From assembly GCF_036785885.1 (NCBI RefSeq), contig NC_092329.1:2046001-2110000 (forward strand): 64,000 bases of DNA, written 5' to 3'. Below are positions 25,276-38,072 of this stretch, one piece after another. Source of the DNA: Coffea arabica (Eukaryota > Streptophyta > Magnoliopsida > Gentianales > Rubiaceae). Under the pieces are notes generated by a model. It was given only the letters and a program-made list of their open reading frames with translations. It searched no databases and had not been told where the DNA came from. Position 1 is the stretch's first letter; each line of letters opens with the position of its first letter. Position numbers and translations under genes: made by a program.

Positions 25276-26241
25276 TTGTATATGCATCTTGCTAAATAAA
25301 CTTTAAATCCAACAACTGCATATTGTACCTAATTCAACTGTACTTTCTCTTAGATCCAACAAGTGCATGTTGTATCTATTTGGTTTGATGGCAAATAGTT
25401 TCCGTGGATTAGTAAAAAGAAGATATGCGACGATTAGCGGGAAATAAAAGGTGCTGAAACCACAAACTGCAATATTATATTGATCCAACCAAACGTACCC
25501 TGACAAATTCACCTCTTTCGGCAGACATCTCCAAACGGAGCCTTAATTCTTTCCCACCTTGCCAAAGTTCTAGATTATCCAAAAGCCAGCTGCAGTGGGT
25601 TTTACGGTTTTACTCATCCATATCATCATCTAATTCATTTCCACTTTACCAAATTAAAGTTCTAGACTTATCCAAAAGCTAGCTGTAGTGGTATTCACGG
25701 TTTTACTGACTCGTGCATATCATCATCATCGACAACCCTTCCCATTCACAGATAAAAACCACTTTGCCGAATTAAGGTCTACTAGACTAGATTATCCAAA
25801 AGCCAGCTGTATTGGTTTTACAGTTTTACTCATCCATATCATCGTCATCATTGACCATCCTTCCCACCCACAGTAAAAAAACCAGCAAGGAAAGAGGGGG
25901 TTGAAAAAAAAACCAAAACAAAAACAAAAACTTGGGTACATATAAGACACGGACGCACAGGGGATGGCGATGGAATCCACAACAATATTAATGTTTGTCG
26001 TTATCCCAGATGTTCCTGTGCAAAAAAACTACCGGATCCCACCTCCTCTTCCTGTATTGATATTGCAACCCCGCGTTCCCGGTTCCCCCTCCCCCGCTAA
26101 ACCCCTTCCCCCGCCCCGTTCTACTGCTCCTACTAGCCTGCTTACTACTACTCGTTTTACGCAGAAAGAAGAAATAAAACGCCTAGGTCACTGTGTTAAG
26201 AACGTCGGAGGGTGGGCGGCTCAGCTCCGCAACCGCCCCCC
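25276..26241 (+). other. Upstream region of the O-fucosyltransferase gene
   Basis: The region holds the triple repeat at 25564-25872, then a possible TATA box (TATAAGACAC at 25941) about 300 bases before the start codon. An ATG at 25964 opens a frame that runs past the main start to 26299. If transcription begins near 25965 this would be an overlapping upstream reading frame. The promoter call is inference only. Confidence 0.35.
25564..25872 (+). repeat. Three tandem copies of a 90-120 bp unit in a promoter
   Basis: Units begin near 25564, 25656 and 25774. Each contains a TCTAGA-like start, TTATCCAAAAGC, AGCTGTAGTGG or close variants, TTTTACTCATCC-like sequence and a CATCATC tail. The copies differ by substitutions and short indels, so the expansion is not very recent. 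Confidence 0.8.
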
Positions 26242-29200
26242 ATGGCCTTCCAGCGACGGCGGCTTCAGTACCAGTACAAAAATCGTGGCCGGCTCTTAAT
26301 CCCCGCCATTTCCGTCATCTCCGCTGCTCTTCTTGTCTTATTCGTTTTGATCTCGCTACTCGCCCCTTCCCCGACTGATGGAAATGGTCCCCTCCGCCTG
26401 CCCCGCCACCATTCTTCGGTAATCTCTTCAACTATCACTCTCTCTCTGCCCCCTCATTTCTATTGCTCTGAGACGCATGCCATAGGTATCTGTGAGAGTT
26501 TTATGTAATGCAGGATTTGATAATAGTCAATTTGTTTGTTTGTTCTAGACGGAGACTAGGAATAAGGATAGAACTAAGGACGAAGGGAAGGGAGTTCCGA
26601 AATTTCGTGTGCCGGTTAGGGTTCTTCTTTTGATCTCTTTTGCTTTGGTTTTCCAGCTTCTTTTTAAAAATTTTGTGGATCCGAATAATATTATGACGAA
26701 TGCGATGCTTTGTTGGCTATTGGAGATGTAGCCCGGTCGAGGAGCCTATCATCGTGATCTTTGGACTTCGACAAATGCCAAATTCTATCATGGTTGTAGT
26801 GATGCCAGCAGCAAATTTCCAAGTTCGTATGCTTCTACTCGGATTCAATACCATTTTTACATTCATTCATTTTGTAAGCCTAGTAACTGGGAATACACGT
26901 TTCCCTTCAGTTGGTTGATCTGGGACAATAAAAAATATATATTTCGCTGGATATCTGAGACCTTTTTTTTGGATTTTATTGACTACGGATTTTGATTATT
27001 ACTACTGCAGAAGCAGAAGCAGAAGCTATCACGCGTCCCAACCGCTATTTGTTGGTCGCAACCAGTGGGGGTCTTAATCAACAGAGAACTGGGGTAATGT
27101 TTTCTGATATTCGGAGTTTATGTTCTAATTTGCAGTAGCTATGTGTGGGAAGTATTAGCAGGGCTTTAGGCAAATGGGCTCTTGACATGTGCTGACTGCA
27201 TTTTAATTTTGAATTCCCATTTAATGTTTGAACCCAATTAAGCATGTATTTATTGCTGTTATTCCTTTTTGTTGGATGTATGTCTATAAAGTTTTGGTAA
27301 GCAGTAGTGAAAGAGTTAAGAAAGCCGTTAATGTTGTTGTTCTCTTCCTGACAATTGCTTTTTCTGCGGCCTATTTGATCTATTGTACTTCATTTTCTGA
27401 GAGAAACGATAGAAGTAGCTGGTCAGCAGGTGATGGAAAACTGACTACCAAAATAGAAGATCAACTTCAGGGAGCTTTCACCTATGCCGCCATTCAAATT
27501 AATTTGGATATGACCTCCATCATATTTTGTGATCAAGAATCATGGATACTGTAAAGATTTTCTGTATTAGTCATTAGTCCATAGTCCTGCTGCAACCATG
27601 TTGAAATGCTGATTTAATCTCAAGGCATATATATTTGCATTGAAATGCTGATTCTTCTTGCTTGTCTTTGTCAGATAACTGATGCTGTTGTTGCTGCTCG
27701 TATTTTGAATGCCACCCTTGTTGTTCCAAAGCTAGATAAGAAATCCTTTTGGAAGGATTCGAGGTTAGTTCACAAATGCTTTCCTGCTAGAGTTTCGCAT
27801 CTGGTATTTCTTTCTACATCTTTGACTGGCTTCTGGTCTGGATATAAATGCTGTAGATCTGATCAGCTCTTTAAAATTTGAACAGAATGAAATGAAATTT
27901 GATAAATTCCTTTGCTTCTTTGTCCTATTGCAGTAACTTTTCAGAGATATTTAATGTTGATTGGTTTATATCATATCTAGCAAAAGATGTTAGAATTATT
28001 AAAGAGCTTCCATTAAGGAGAGGACACCAATGGATTCCACACAGCATGCGAGTCCCAAGAAAGTGCAATGAAAGATGTTATATTACTCGTGTCTTACCTG
28101 TTCTTTCAAAAAAGCAGGTGAGCCTTTAAACTGGAGATTCTAACTTCTATTTTGTGTATATATACTGTCCTGGAATATGATTCCTTAATTACTGTTGTTG
28201 GAGTGTGTCTTGATGCTTAAGCATTTTGTGAACATAAACCCAATGAGGTCGTCAAGTTGTAGCATGTTGCGTTTGTTTGAGATTTGTTCTCCATTTCCCT
28301 TTAATTTGCTCCAGTCAAGAATAAGTATATCCCATTTTATGCAAGCTACCAGATGGCTCAATAGGATATTTCTGAGTTTAGGCTTTCAGTTCTAGCAACA
28401 TTATTGTGGGATTTTTTTTAAGTTAACTACTACTTGCTCAGTCAACTTGATCTTCTTTATATGAGAAAACCTCCATGCAAGTTCATTCTCCCCTCCCTGA
28501 AACCACTTCTCTTGGAGTAATAAGTTGTTTACAAGTCCAATATACATGTGATGTATGTGTAGAGCTCTTGATATCAAGGTTGACCACTGCAGCAATGAAA
28601 ATGTCTCTTCGTTGCATTTTGAGTTCCTTGATTTAGGCTTTCTTAAGTTGGTCTTTGTTGGCTGTTATATTCCTTTTTTTTCTTCTCTTTTTCTAGGAAA
28701 CATGTTAAATGAATTTGAATCCTTGTAACAGGCTATTCAGCTAAACAAGTTTGACTATAGACTTTCAAATCGGCTGGAAACAGATTTTCAAAAGCTTAGA
28801 TGTAGAGTCAATTATCATGCTCTGAGGTTCACCAACCCCATAATTACCATGGGTGAGAAATTGGTTCAAAGAATGCGGATGAGGAGCAAGCACTTTATCG
28901 CCCTTCATCTAAGGTAGTCTAGATGTTCCAAATTTTGATTATATGCTGATGTATGAGTCACGTATTTGACTTTTAACTAATTATATGTTCTATTCTTGGT
29001 CCCTAGAAATTGTTTTGATCTTTCTGATGGAGTCCATTTTGGTGAGCATGTATCCATGCTACTGGAAAAACTGGAATGCATGTGGATTTTGTGCTCCAGT
29101 ATCCACTTGAATTGGCCGGAGTTGCTTGTACCTTAGGAGAACTTGATCCCTTCATATGTTATAATTTGTTCAGGGGTTGTCGTTATCTTGTTCTATATTG

Positions 29201-30639
29201 TTTTTCAACAAATTTGGAGAGAATGGATAGAAACTTCTTTTCTAATTCTTTAAGCAAAGCATGATGATATTCTGATTTGGATGACGAGGTCTAACCATTA
29301 TCATCCTCAAAAATATGTATCATTACAGGTTTGAACCCGATATGCTTGCATTCTCGGGATGTTATTATGGTGGGGGAGAGAAGGAGAGGACGGAGCTTGG
29401 TAAAATACGGAAGAGGTGGAAGACCTTACATGTAAGGCTTCGAATATCATTCTTTCTTTATTTACAGATCCTTTTGGAGCCACAAAACTGTTTACCTCTT
29501 GGGTTAGGCATCATATCTGGTTACTTGTTAAATTTCAATGCACGAATAATTCAAGGCATAATACCTGACAATCAGCTATGGGCGATTGGTGATATGAATT
29601 TCATATTGTCGTTTGACCTGATTCACGTGAATCTTCTTTTCCATTAGATAGCTTGATAAGATGAGTTGCATGTTAAAAAGATGGCAAGATGCAATGTTAG
29701 GACCAAAAGGCCATTCTTGTATCATGTTTTAGTTAATTCAGATCTTTATTGGTTATTTCCAGACTAGCAACCCAGATAAAGTAAGGAGGCAAGGAAGGTG
29801 TCCCCTTACTCCTGAAGAAGTAGGCTTGATGCTGAAAGCACTTGGATATGGTAGTGATGTTCACATCTACGTGGCATCAGGTGAAGTATATGGGGGTGAA
29901 GAGACATTGGCTCCACTGAAGGCACTCTTCCCAAATTTCCATTCAAAAGACAGTCTCGCTAGCAAGGAAGAGTTGGAATCATTTTCTGCATTTTCTTCTC
30001 GCATGGCTGCATTAGATTTCATTGTTTGTGATGAAAGTGATGTATTTGTTACCAATAATAATGGTAACATGGCAAAAATTTTAGCGGGACGAAGGTATCT
30101 AGCCTCTACTGTTTTATGGAAAAACTCTAGAGTCTTGATAGCATCTAAATGTTGGTAATCTTTATTTTATGTTATTTTATTGTTATTGTAGGAGGTATTT
30201 TGGACATAAACCTACCATTCGCCCAAATGCCAAGAAATTGTATAGGCTGTTCTTGGACCGAGACAACATGACTTGGGAAGAATTTGAATCAAAAGTTCGC
30301 AAGTTTCAGCGAGGTTTCATTGGGGAGCCCAAAGAGGTGAGACCAGGAAGGGGTGAATTTCATGAAAACCCCGCTTCCTGTATATGTGAAGATTCAGATG
30401 CAAAAGCAAAGGTGGATTCGCTTTCAAGAAAATTTGGCAAGGAAAATGGTGTAAGAAAGGAAGATGTTGATTCTGCAGCTGATGATGAAAATATGGATGA
30501 TGAACCGGAAGTTTCTGATGGCGATGGTGATGAGGATCCAGATGACCTTCCTACAAATATTTTGCTAAATGGGACGGCTTCAGATTATGAGGCGTCTCTC
30601 TTGGACAACCCTGAGCTGGATGAGTTGCTTTCCGATTGA
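26242..30639 (+). CDS. O-fucosyltransferase family protein (GT106-like)
   Basis: Ten exons (26242-26418, 26549-26614, 26732-26822, 27011-27093, 27675-27763, 27934-28117, 28732-28913, 29329-29431, 29763-30094, 30192-30639) give 584 residues. Residues about 18-42 form a signal anchor (PAISVISAALLVLFVLISLL), so it is a type II Golgi-type protein. Plant O-fucosyltransferase hallmarks follow: YLLVATSGGLNQQRTG (sugar-nucleotide site), VVAARILNATLVVP, HFIALHLRFEPDMLAFSGC, and near the C-terminus DESDVFVTNNNGNMAKILAG and RPNAKKLYRLF. Members are proposed Golgi sugar transferases; some relatives make the rhamnogalacturonan-I backbone, but the acceptor here is unknown. After the usual PxSCIC end there is an additional acidic tail of about 90 residues. 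Exon 3 (DLWTSTNAKFYHGCSDASSK) is chosen by phase and homology and is the least certain junction. Confidence 0.9.
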
Positions 30640-32704
30640 ATGAAATCTTTGACCTTCCTGGAGAAGTTCTTTTCTTTGGCTAATCTGTTGTCTGACACTC
30701 TTTTCAGTCTTTCTACAATGGCTTCGACAAAGGTGCAGCTCTAAGCCCATCCGCGTGAACTATGCAGATGATTTGATGTATATTATGGCCCTTTTGATGG
30801 AGTGAGATGGAGCAAGATTTCACCAGTAAAGCTGATTGCATCATTATGGTTAATCGAGTTTCAACCTGTAAGGGCTCCGTGGGAGATGAAAATCGTACTC
30901 CGGGCTTGGAATGGGTGGCATTGCTTTCACAAGAAACTTGGGGCTTTTAACTAATTGTATGAACAAAGGCAGAGTTAGGTCTGCGTGAATGCAGGTAAAC
31001 ATATTTTAGGACAGATTGGAACTAGATAAGTCCAGTTGACGCAAATCATGCGGTCAAGGAATGAAAATGGCTGGGTAACTTGCTACTGACAAGTAGGCGA
31101 GTGGTTGAATCTTATATGTGGAGATGAGCATGCTGCAAAGTATATTAGGAAGCAAACGACGATGAAAATTTCATTGCAAAGATGTTTATGAATGTCGTCA
31201 TGCTCTCTTCTGCAATTAGCACAGCAAGGGGCCCGGAGGCATAATTAGACGTACCAAGAGAATTGAATTTGCCTTTTATTTTTATTTTTATTTTTGGGGG
31301 GTTCATTTTTCCCTTCTGGATGGATCCTTGGATCTGGAAGCCTTAATTTGTACTGATTCACTAGTAATGTGCATCAAAAGTAGGCAAGTGTAGATTAAAT
31401 TTTGAGGGATCATATATTAATTATCATTCTCTTCTTGTGGTTATGGGGAATTGCGACATAGAAGTGCTACGCAACCAACTTGAGGAGTGAAACTCTAGTG
31501 ATTGAATTCAGGGATTTACCCTTCTCAACTCTGCTGCCATATTCTTCGGTAAATCAACATATCTAGTATCCATGATCCATCCATCAAGTCGCGGGACCTT
31601 GGTGAATCATTTCCTTCGTTCCCAAACATACTTTTGTGTTTTTGGTTTACTTCATTTCTGAGGGAAAGCTATTTCTTCATATTTATTCATGCATAATGGT
31701 CGTTTTTCACGAAAGGGCTTGGGCTGTGAGTTGACCTAAACCCATTATCAAACGAAGCAGGTGCCGGGAGATAGAGGTAGGCTGGCTAATCTGTTTATGA
31801 ATTTCTTAGAGATCTCTTACTCATCTCGCCTAAATGATGAATGTTGGGCAAGTTTTAATTTCAATTCCATCATATTGCATTGCAATGGTTTCTCCTCAAT
31901 GCAACATGGTCAAGCAATTTTATTTTATTTTATTTTTTGTAACAAGACAAAATAAGTTGCCTTAAAAAGGAAAACTTACTACTAAATCGAATTGTCGTCT
32001 CAGAAAAACGCTACAGATGTGACGCCAAATTTGACGGGAGACTTGCAAGCGGAGCGGATGATATTGCAGGAGTGGGCATCCCACAATTAATTTTTTTTTT
32101 TTTTGGACAAAAAAATCTTTAAAAATTCACAAGATGAGATTTTCTCGTACGTATTACAATTGCTGGATATACCTTGTCGGAGCATTGATTCATCCGGTAT
32201 GGTAATAAGAAACGAAAGTCTTGTATGTGTTTGAGCTCTCGGACAGTAAATTTTCATATTTTGACTTTGATTGAATTAATTGATAGATTAGTTTTATATC
32301 ATATATAGTAAATTTGTTGGTATTGAGAGTTGATGCGATCAGTTGGACGCATCCACCACATCAGCAGAGGTTGGATTTAGCAGCTGGTACCTTTTTCTCC
32401 CTTTTTTAGTTTTAGCCCTCTGTGACCGGATAACAGTAAATCAATAATAGTACAGTACAATATAGGGAATATACTATATACTGCTGCTACATTATTCCAG
32501 TTGAAAAAATAAAAAAGGAGGCCAGTGAAGGGTGCTTTCCTTAACAGCTGACGCATTGAAATTATTTGCCGCGGTTCGAGTTGGAGGCAGGAAGGACTGG
32601 GACTAGGAGGAGGCCCCTGAAAGTGAAAGTGAAAGAGGGAAAGGCAGATCGGATCTAAAAAGCCAAAGAGCTGTTATCTATAGGTGGATCGATCGGGAAA
32701 AGCA
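30640..32704. other. Intergenic between O-fucosyltransferase and EIPR1 genes
   Basis: The first part is presumably the 3' untranslated region of the O-fucosyltransferase gene and the last few hundred bases the EIPR1 promoter, which has a run of GAAAGT repeats near 32620-32640. One poly-T stretch sits near 32089-32104. No exon or transposon terminus was recognised. Confidence 0.4.
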
Positions 32705-35700
32705 ATGCAGGGAGGATCGACGGGAATCGGCTATGGTCTCAAATACCAGGTGGTCATCCCCTCCCCTTTTTAATACCCCATTCTTCCTTCTTCTTCTTTT
32801 TCTTCCTCTTCCTCCATCTTCCTTGTCTTCTATCTTATTTTACTAGTGTGTGAGTATTAATTTGTTGTGTTCTCTTGTGTTTGGTAAACATAAATTGGCA
32901 AAATTCGCAGGCGAGATGCATTTCCGACGTCAAAGCAGACACCGACCACACCTCCTTCCTCGCTGCCACTCTCAGTCTCAAAGAAGAAAATGAGGTTGGA
33001 GAAACTACTCCTAATTGCTTTTCATTCCAAATGTATTTTCTTACTGGAGACGCAGTTTCAAATTGTGATGCTCTCGTAGGTGCATCTCATTAGGCTTTCT
33101 TCGGATGGTAATGAATTGATTTGCGAGGGTTTGTTTTCACACCCAAATGAGATCTGGGACCTCGCTTCTTGCCCTTTTGATCAGCGCATTTTCTCTACCG
33201 TCTTTTCTTCTGGTAACTACTACTAACATTTTCTGCTCTCTCCATCTTTTATTGTTGCTATTATTATTATTATTATTATTTTAAACGAAAATTGTTGGCT
33301 ATTTTTTCCTCCTAACATGCCGGTGAATAATTACTTCTTTTAACAGTCTTTTTCCCCCCTTTGGGGTTGTGAAGGTGAATCGTATGGGGCGGCAGTTTGG
33401 CAAATCCCTGAGCTGTATGGCCAACTGAATTCCCCTCAATTGGAGCGAATCGCCTCTCTTGATGGACATGATTCCAAGATTAGAAGGTTGTATATATCAT
33501 TTCATTGCAAATTCTTCACTGAATAAATAAGCTGACATTTTAGATTTATTTTGTGAGTAAAAAATAAAAAAAATAAAAATGATTTATTTTGGATTTTATT
33601 TCTTTCTTTTTCCTCAAATTAATAAAAAAAATGGTTTTGAATTGATTATTAGTTCTGGGTTGCAGGACTTTATTCTTTTCACAATATTCTATTCATTTTC
33701 ATGAACTATGAAACTGATTGATTGCTATAGGTGTAATTTATTTTTTAATTAAATTTTGGGTTTTACCAGCTACTCAGAGCCTTTATTTTTCGTCCTTGAT
33801 CATTGTTTCTTTCATTTCATAACCTGTGCTGAAACCTGCTAGCTGCATTTTATATATGCCGGTATACGAGTGGGAGGAAGAGGAGGCATACTGAGGGAGT
33901 AGAGAAGGAAAATTTTTTAATTTTCACAATTGTATTCCCAAATTTCTAGGTGTATTAGTTTCTTTTTCCCCCCCTTTCTTATGGTGATTCCGTCTTCATA
34001 TTGACATTCTCATTAGCTACAAGAACATGCCTTCCCTAAAATGGACCAAGAGTTCATCTAATCAAGAAGAAACATAGGTCCACTGCCTGGGTTTGCAACT
34101 CATGATATTAATTGGCTACACTTGGCAGTGTGCTTTGGTGGCCAACTGGAAGGCATGACAAGTTGATTAGTATCGACGAGCAGAATCTTTTACTGTGGAG
34201 CCTAGACACTTCAAAGAAGACTGCACAGGTACGGTGAACAGAATACTACATGGGTTGTATAATGCACATCACGTGCACGTCATGATACTTCAGTACATAA
34301 AGCTATGGCCTTGTCCTTTGTTTACTGTATGCTATCAGCTGAATTCTTTTTCCAGAAAGTTTTTTCTTTTTACATACAACTAGATCATTAACTTTGTCAG
34401 CTATTGGATGTAAATTTGTATCAAATGCGGGAAGGACTAGATAGAGAACATTTCTACATATAATTGATACATTTATGATTAGCACGTCATGATTGACTGA
34501 GTAGTTATTCTACATACATTGACCTTAATATCTTAATTACTTGAGTGCCTTTAACTGAGCTGTAGAACCTATAGATGGTTTCTTAGTTGTTTCTTGACTT
34601 ATATATTTTTGAAGATTAGCCGTAGGAGGTCAATAGAAGACTATTTTAGTATATCATAAGTTACTTAAATAGGCTTCTGAGAATGTGCTCTGTCTACTGC
34701 AGATCAAGAGTTTTGTTTACATTTATTTGCTTCATAATGGATATTTAAGAGTTTTTCCTGGCCTTTATTCCTTCTTGTTTGGTGTACTTGTAGGTATGCA
34801 TTGTATCGAATTGTTTGCTTCATCACATTGAGACAAACACGACGCATTCATGTCATTACTATGCCTTCTGAAAATTTAGCAATTCTGTTTCCCGTGTATA
34901 CTGTTCCCTGTGTATACATCTTTAAGATAGTTTATTATCATGTAATATATCAGTAGCAGTGTGGTTCTCCATTTTGAGTTAACCATTTTGGTTATAGGGA
35001 CAAGGATTTGTACAACTGGGATTCTCAGCGATTAAAGCCTCTGGAATTAGATTTCCCCATTGATTATTACCATTGTATACATCTTTAAGATAGTTTATTA
35101 TCATGTAATATATCAGTCGTAGTGTGGTTCTCCATTGATTATTACCATTGATGTTCATATATTGCTTTATGTTAGGTGTCACTATGTAGGATGCTCATTT
35201 TTCTCTTATGTCTCTCCTTGTGCGTTCTTAATATTGCTTCTGTATGGCCCATAAATATGAAACTGTGGCATTGTTGCTTCTGATTTGTTGGACTAATTCA
35301 TATTCAGGTCTTGCTGCAAAATCTAGGTTCAAACTAAAGAATCCGCTGGGATGCTTCACTATCTATCTGGCGGAGCATGGGATCCACATGATGTTAATGC
35401 TGTGGCCATAACCTGTGATTCATCTATCCAGTTTTGGGATCTGCGAAGCATGACGTATGTTCTGTTGGTTTGATAAAATGTATTTAATTCTCCATTGGTT
35501 TATATGTTCTTAATCGATGTGGGTTTTGCATTGTGACAAATTAATCCTGTAAAGTTCAAGGCTCTACTGTATGTCTGATTCATGATTGTTGTATTTGCAG
35601 GAAGACAAATTCAATTGAGCATGCACATGTCCGTAATCTTGACTATGACATGAAGAAGAAATATACACTTGTAAGTGTTGATCTACAGAATGGTTGTTAC

Positions 35701-38072
35701 AGTTAGAGAGTTTTTACTTGCTTGTGTTGGAAGAGCTTTTGTGCGAGTGAAAAATAAATGTAGCATTTGCAAGTTATATTCCCTTTTGTGTGAGTGAAAA
35801 ATAAATGTAGCATTTGCAAGTTATATTCTATCATCAGCTTAGTTATACTCCCCAATAATTAAACTGTATCCTATCTGTTAATATTCGACGATGTGCAATA
35901 TTCAGATTACTTACATCAAAAGATCTTTTTGCTTGCACAGATAAGGCTGCGGACTCTACAATGATGGGAATGTTTTTTATGGTGTTTTATCATAAAGGAA
36001 ATCCTTTAGAGGTGGATTTGCAGATTACATTTAAAGAAAAAAAGAGTTTCACCTTATTTCTTTAGGCTGTTCTAGACATACCTTAGATATCTTATTGAAA
36101 GCAACATTGTTTCTTGAGTGCAATGAGGCATGGACCGCATAATCAGATAAAGCAACTCTTTAAATTTTTTCCTGCCACTTTGAGGGCCCACACCACAAGG
36201 TTGGACACGAATATCTGTAAGAAAGGTGCAGAATGAGGAAGTAGGATTTTTATTAGGTTTATCTGAAGAATATCTTCCATTGCAACCATTTAGGAGCAGA
36301 TCAATGTGGCACTATATTGGTGAAAGTATTGATATGCTAATTATCCTAAAAGCTGAGATCATTTCTGAAGCACACTTAAATTAATTAATGAGCTGTATGA
36401 AGTTGATTTTGTGGTGTATATAACGGATTAACATTTCTGTCATTCACCATACTTTTACGCTAATCATATTTATAGGATGTCTTGGAAATCTGAATAGAAT
36501 ATTAACTCTCTTTGCTTCACAAAATTTTCAAAAAATCTCCTTTTGCAATCCTGTGTTGATTTGCTTGTTGTTCAAAGATGAGCTTATAGGGTCTGATTGA
36601 TTCTAACAGGTAACTGCTGATGATGAGTCTGGTATACACATATGGGACACACGGATGCTGAATTTTCCATTCCTGGAGCTCCCTGGACATGCACACTGGT
36701 ATTCCTTGTGAAAACTGAAGCAAGATTATGCTTTTGTCTTGCATTTGTAGATGTGCAGCATCTTTAATCATTTATATCTTTAATAAAAGTATCATTTTTG
36801 TGTCTTGTTGCTGAAGCTCTTAATTTTATTGTCTTTCGCATTCTAGATTTATTATAACTTGTTGGCTGATTGCATGTTATCAATTGTGGCTTGGGGTCAT
36901 CTTTGTCAAAAATTTTCCTCTAGTTAAGATAATGCTGTTTTCAACAGGACATGGACTGTTAAGTGTAATCCTGAGATTGAGGGCTTGATTCTGGTTCTCT
37001 CTCTCTCTCTCTCTCTCTCTTCCCCTCCCTCCCTCCCTCCCTCACTCTGTATTTGAGAGTGTGTGTTATAAAGTGTGTTTTGACATATGCTAACTTTTGT
37101 AGAGTGCTGGAACTGATTCAGCTGTGAACTTGTGGCTTGCTTCTCCTCCTAATGGAGATCATTTAACGTCTGAAAGGTGATTTTCTTATTTCGTTCCTCT
37201 GAATTTTATTATTTGGCATATTATTTTTGTTTTATACTGGTTTCACCTGTCTTTGTTGTTTTGCCAGCTTGGAGTCACCAACTAGGCAGGTGGATCCATT
37301 GCTTAATTCATACACTGACTATGAAGACAGCGTCTATGGTAACTGTTGCAATCTCTGACTTTATGGAACTTAATTGAACTGAAATTAGCTCATCAAGTAA
37401 ATCTCAGGCCTCGCTTGGAGCTCTCGACAGCCGTGGATATTTGCGTCATTATCTTATGATGGGAGGGTAAGAGTACTAGAACATTATGGAAAAAGGACAT
37501 ATAGATTATTTTCATGGCTATGTTTTTCTTTATCAAGCACCTGATTATTCTGCTCATCTGAATTGTCACTTCTACTTTCTTCTTATTGATGGGATATAAC
37601 CAGTATGGAGCCCTTTGAGGTTATCTTTTCCACTGATCAATTGGAAGTACTGTTTCCACTGGTTCAAGAATTGTTTTCCTTTCTAAAGTTTTGATCCCGC
37701 ATAATGGAACTATGTGGCACTCTATGTGTGTCCTCTATCTTGGGCATCTTGTGAATTGGTAAAGATTTGGGGATCTGAGGAGTGCTTTCCTGCTTAAACC
37801 TGCTATTGTGGTCCTTGCTATTCTGTATTCATCTTCTGTAGCAGTATGACGCATCCTTATGTTTCAGTTTAGGATAAAACTTATAGTAATGGCATATTCT
37901 TTATTTTAAAACAAAAAAAAAATGAGTTGAAAATTTAAAATTTCAGCTGTTAGAGTGATAATTGAAAATTTCTCCATATTATTATCTTGTTCAGGATTGC
38001 TATTTAATGATAGATTTTTTAATTGAACAGGTGGTTGTAGAATCTGTGAAGTCTCATCTCCCAAGAAAATGA
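32705..38072 (+). CDS. EIPR1: EARP-interacting protein homologue (EIPR1/TSSC1), WD40
   Basis: Thirteen exons (32705-32749, 32911-32994, 33080-33212, 33375-33486, 34129-34228, 35327-35454, 35601-35670, 36610-36698, 36948-36993, 37103-37176, 37268-37338, 37408-37466, 38031-38072) sum to 1053 bases, 350 residues. WD-type blades are visible: NEIWDLASCPFDQRIFSTVF, KLISIDEQNLLLWSLD, DPHDVNAVAITCDSSIQFWD, DYDMKKKYTLVTADDESGIHIWD, VKCNPEIEGLILSAGTDSAVNLW and the closing SVYGLAWSSRQPWIFASLSY. Animal EIPR1 (TSSC1) binds the GARP and EARP tethering complexes and supports endosome-to-Golgi recycling; the plant role is inferred. The length is somewhat shorter than human TSSC1, and the C-terminus stops soon after the last blade, as I recall for plant members. 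Several introns carry direct repeats. Confidence 0.92.
34913..35135 (+). repeat. Direct repeat of about 60 bp in EIPR1 intron 5
   Basis: The segment starting GTATACATCTTTAAGATAGT and running to GTGTGGTTCTCCATT occurs at about 34913-34973 and again at about 35075-35135 with two substitutions. The copies are about 160 bases apart. Confidence 0.85.
35736..35827 (+). repeat. Tandem duplication of 45 bp in EIPR1 intron 7
   Basis: Two nearly identical copies of a unit that starts CTTTTGTG and contains GAGTGAAAAATAAATGTAGC and ATTTGCAAGTTATATT lie side by side, 47 bases apart start to start. Confidence 0.88.
36997..37043 (+). repeat. (CT)n and (CCCT)n tract in EIPR1 intron 9
   Basis: A CT dinucleotide run changes into CCCT repeats just after the exon 9 donor (exon ends 36993). 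The whole intron is only 109 bases long, so the tract makes up much of it and also supplies pyrimidine-rich sequence for the next acceptor. Confidence 0.85.

Noticed and set aside
26212-26241. Upstream extension of the O-fucosyltransferase start
   Set aside because: The open frame continues upstream of the ATG at 26242 but begins with GTG and has no in-frame ATG, so 26242 is kept.
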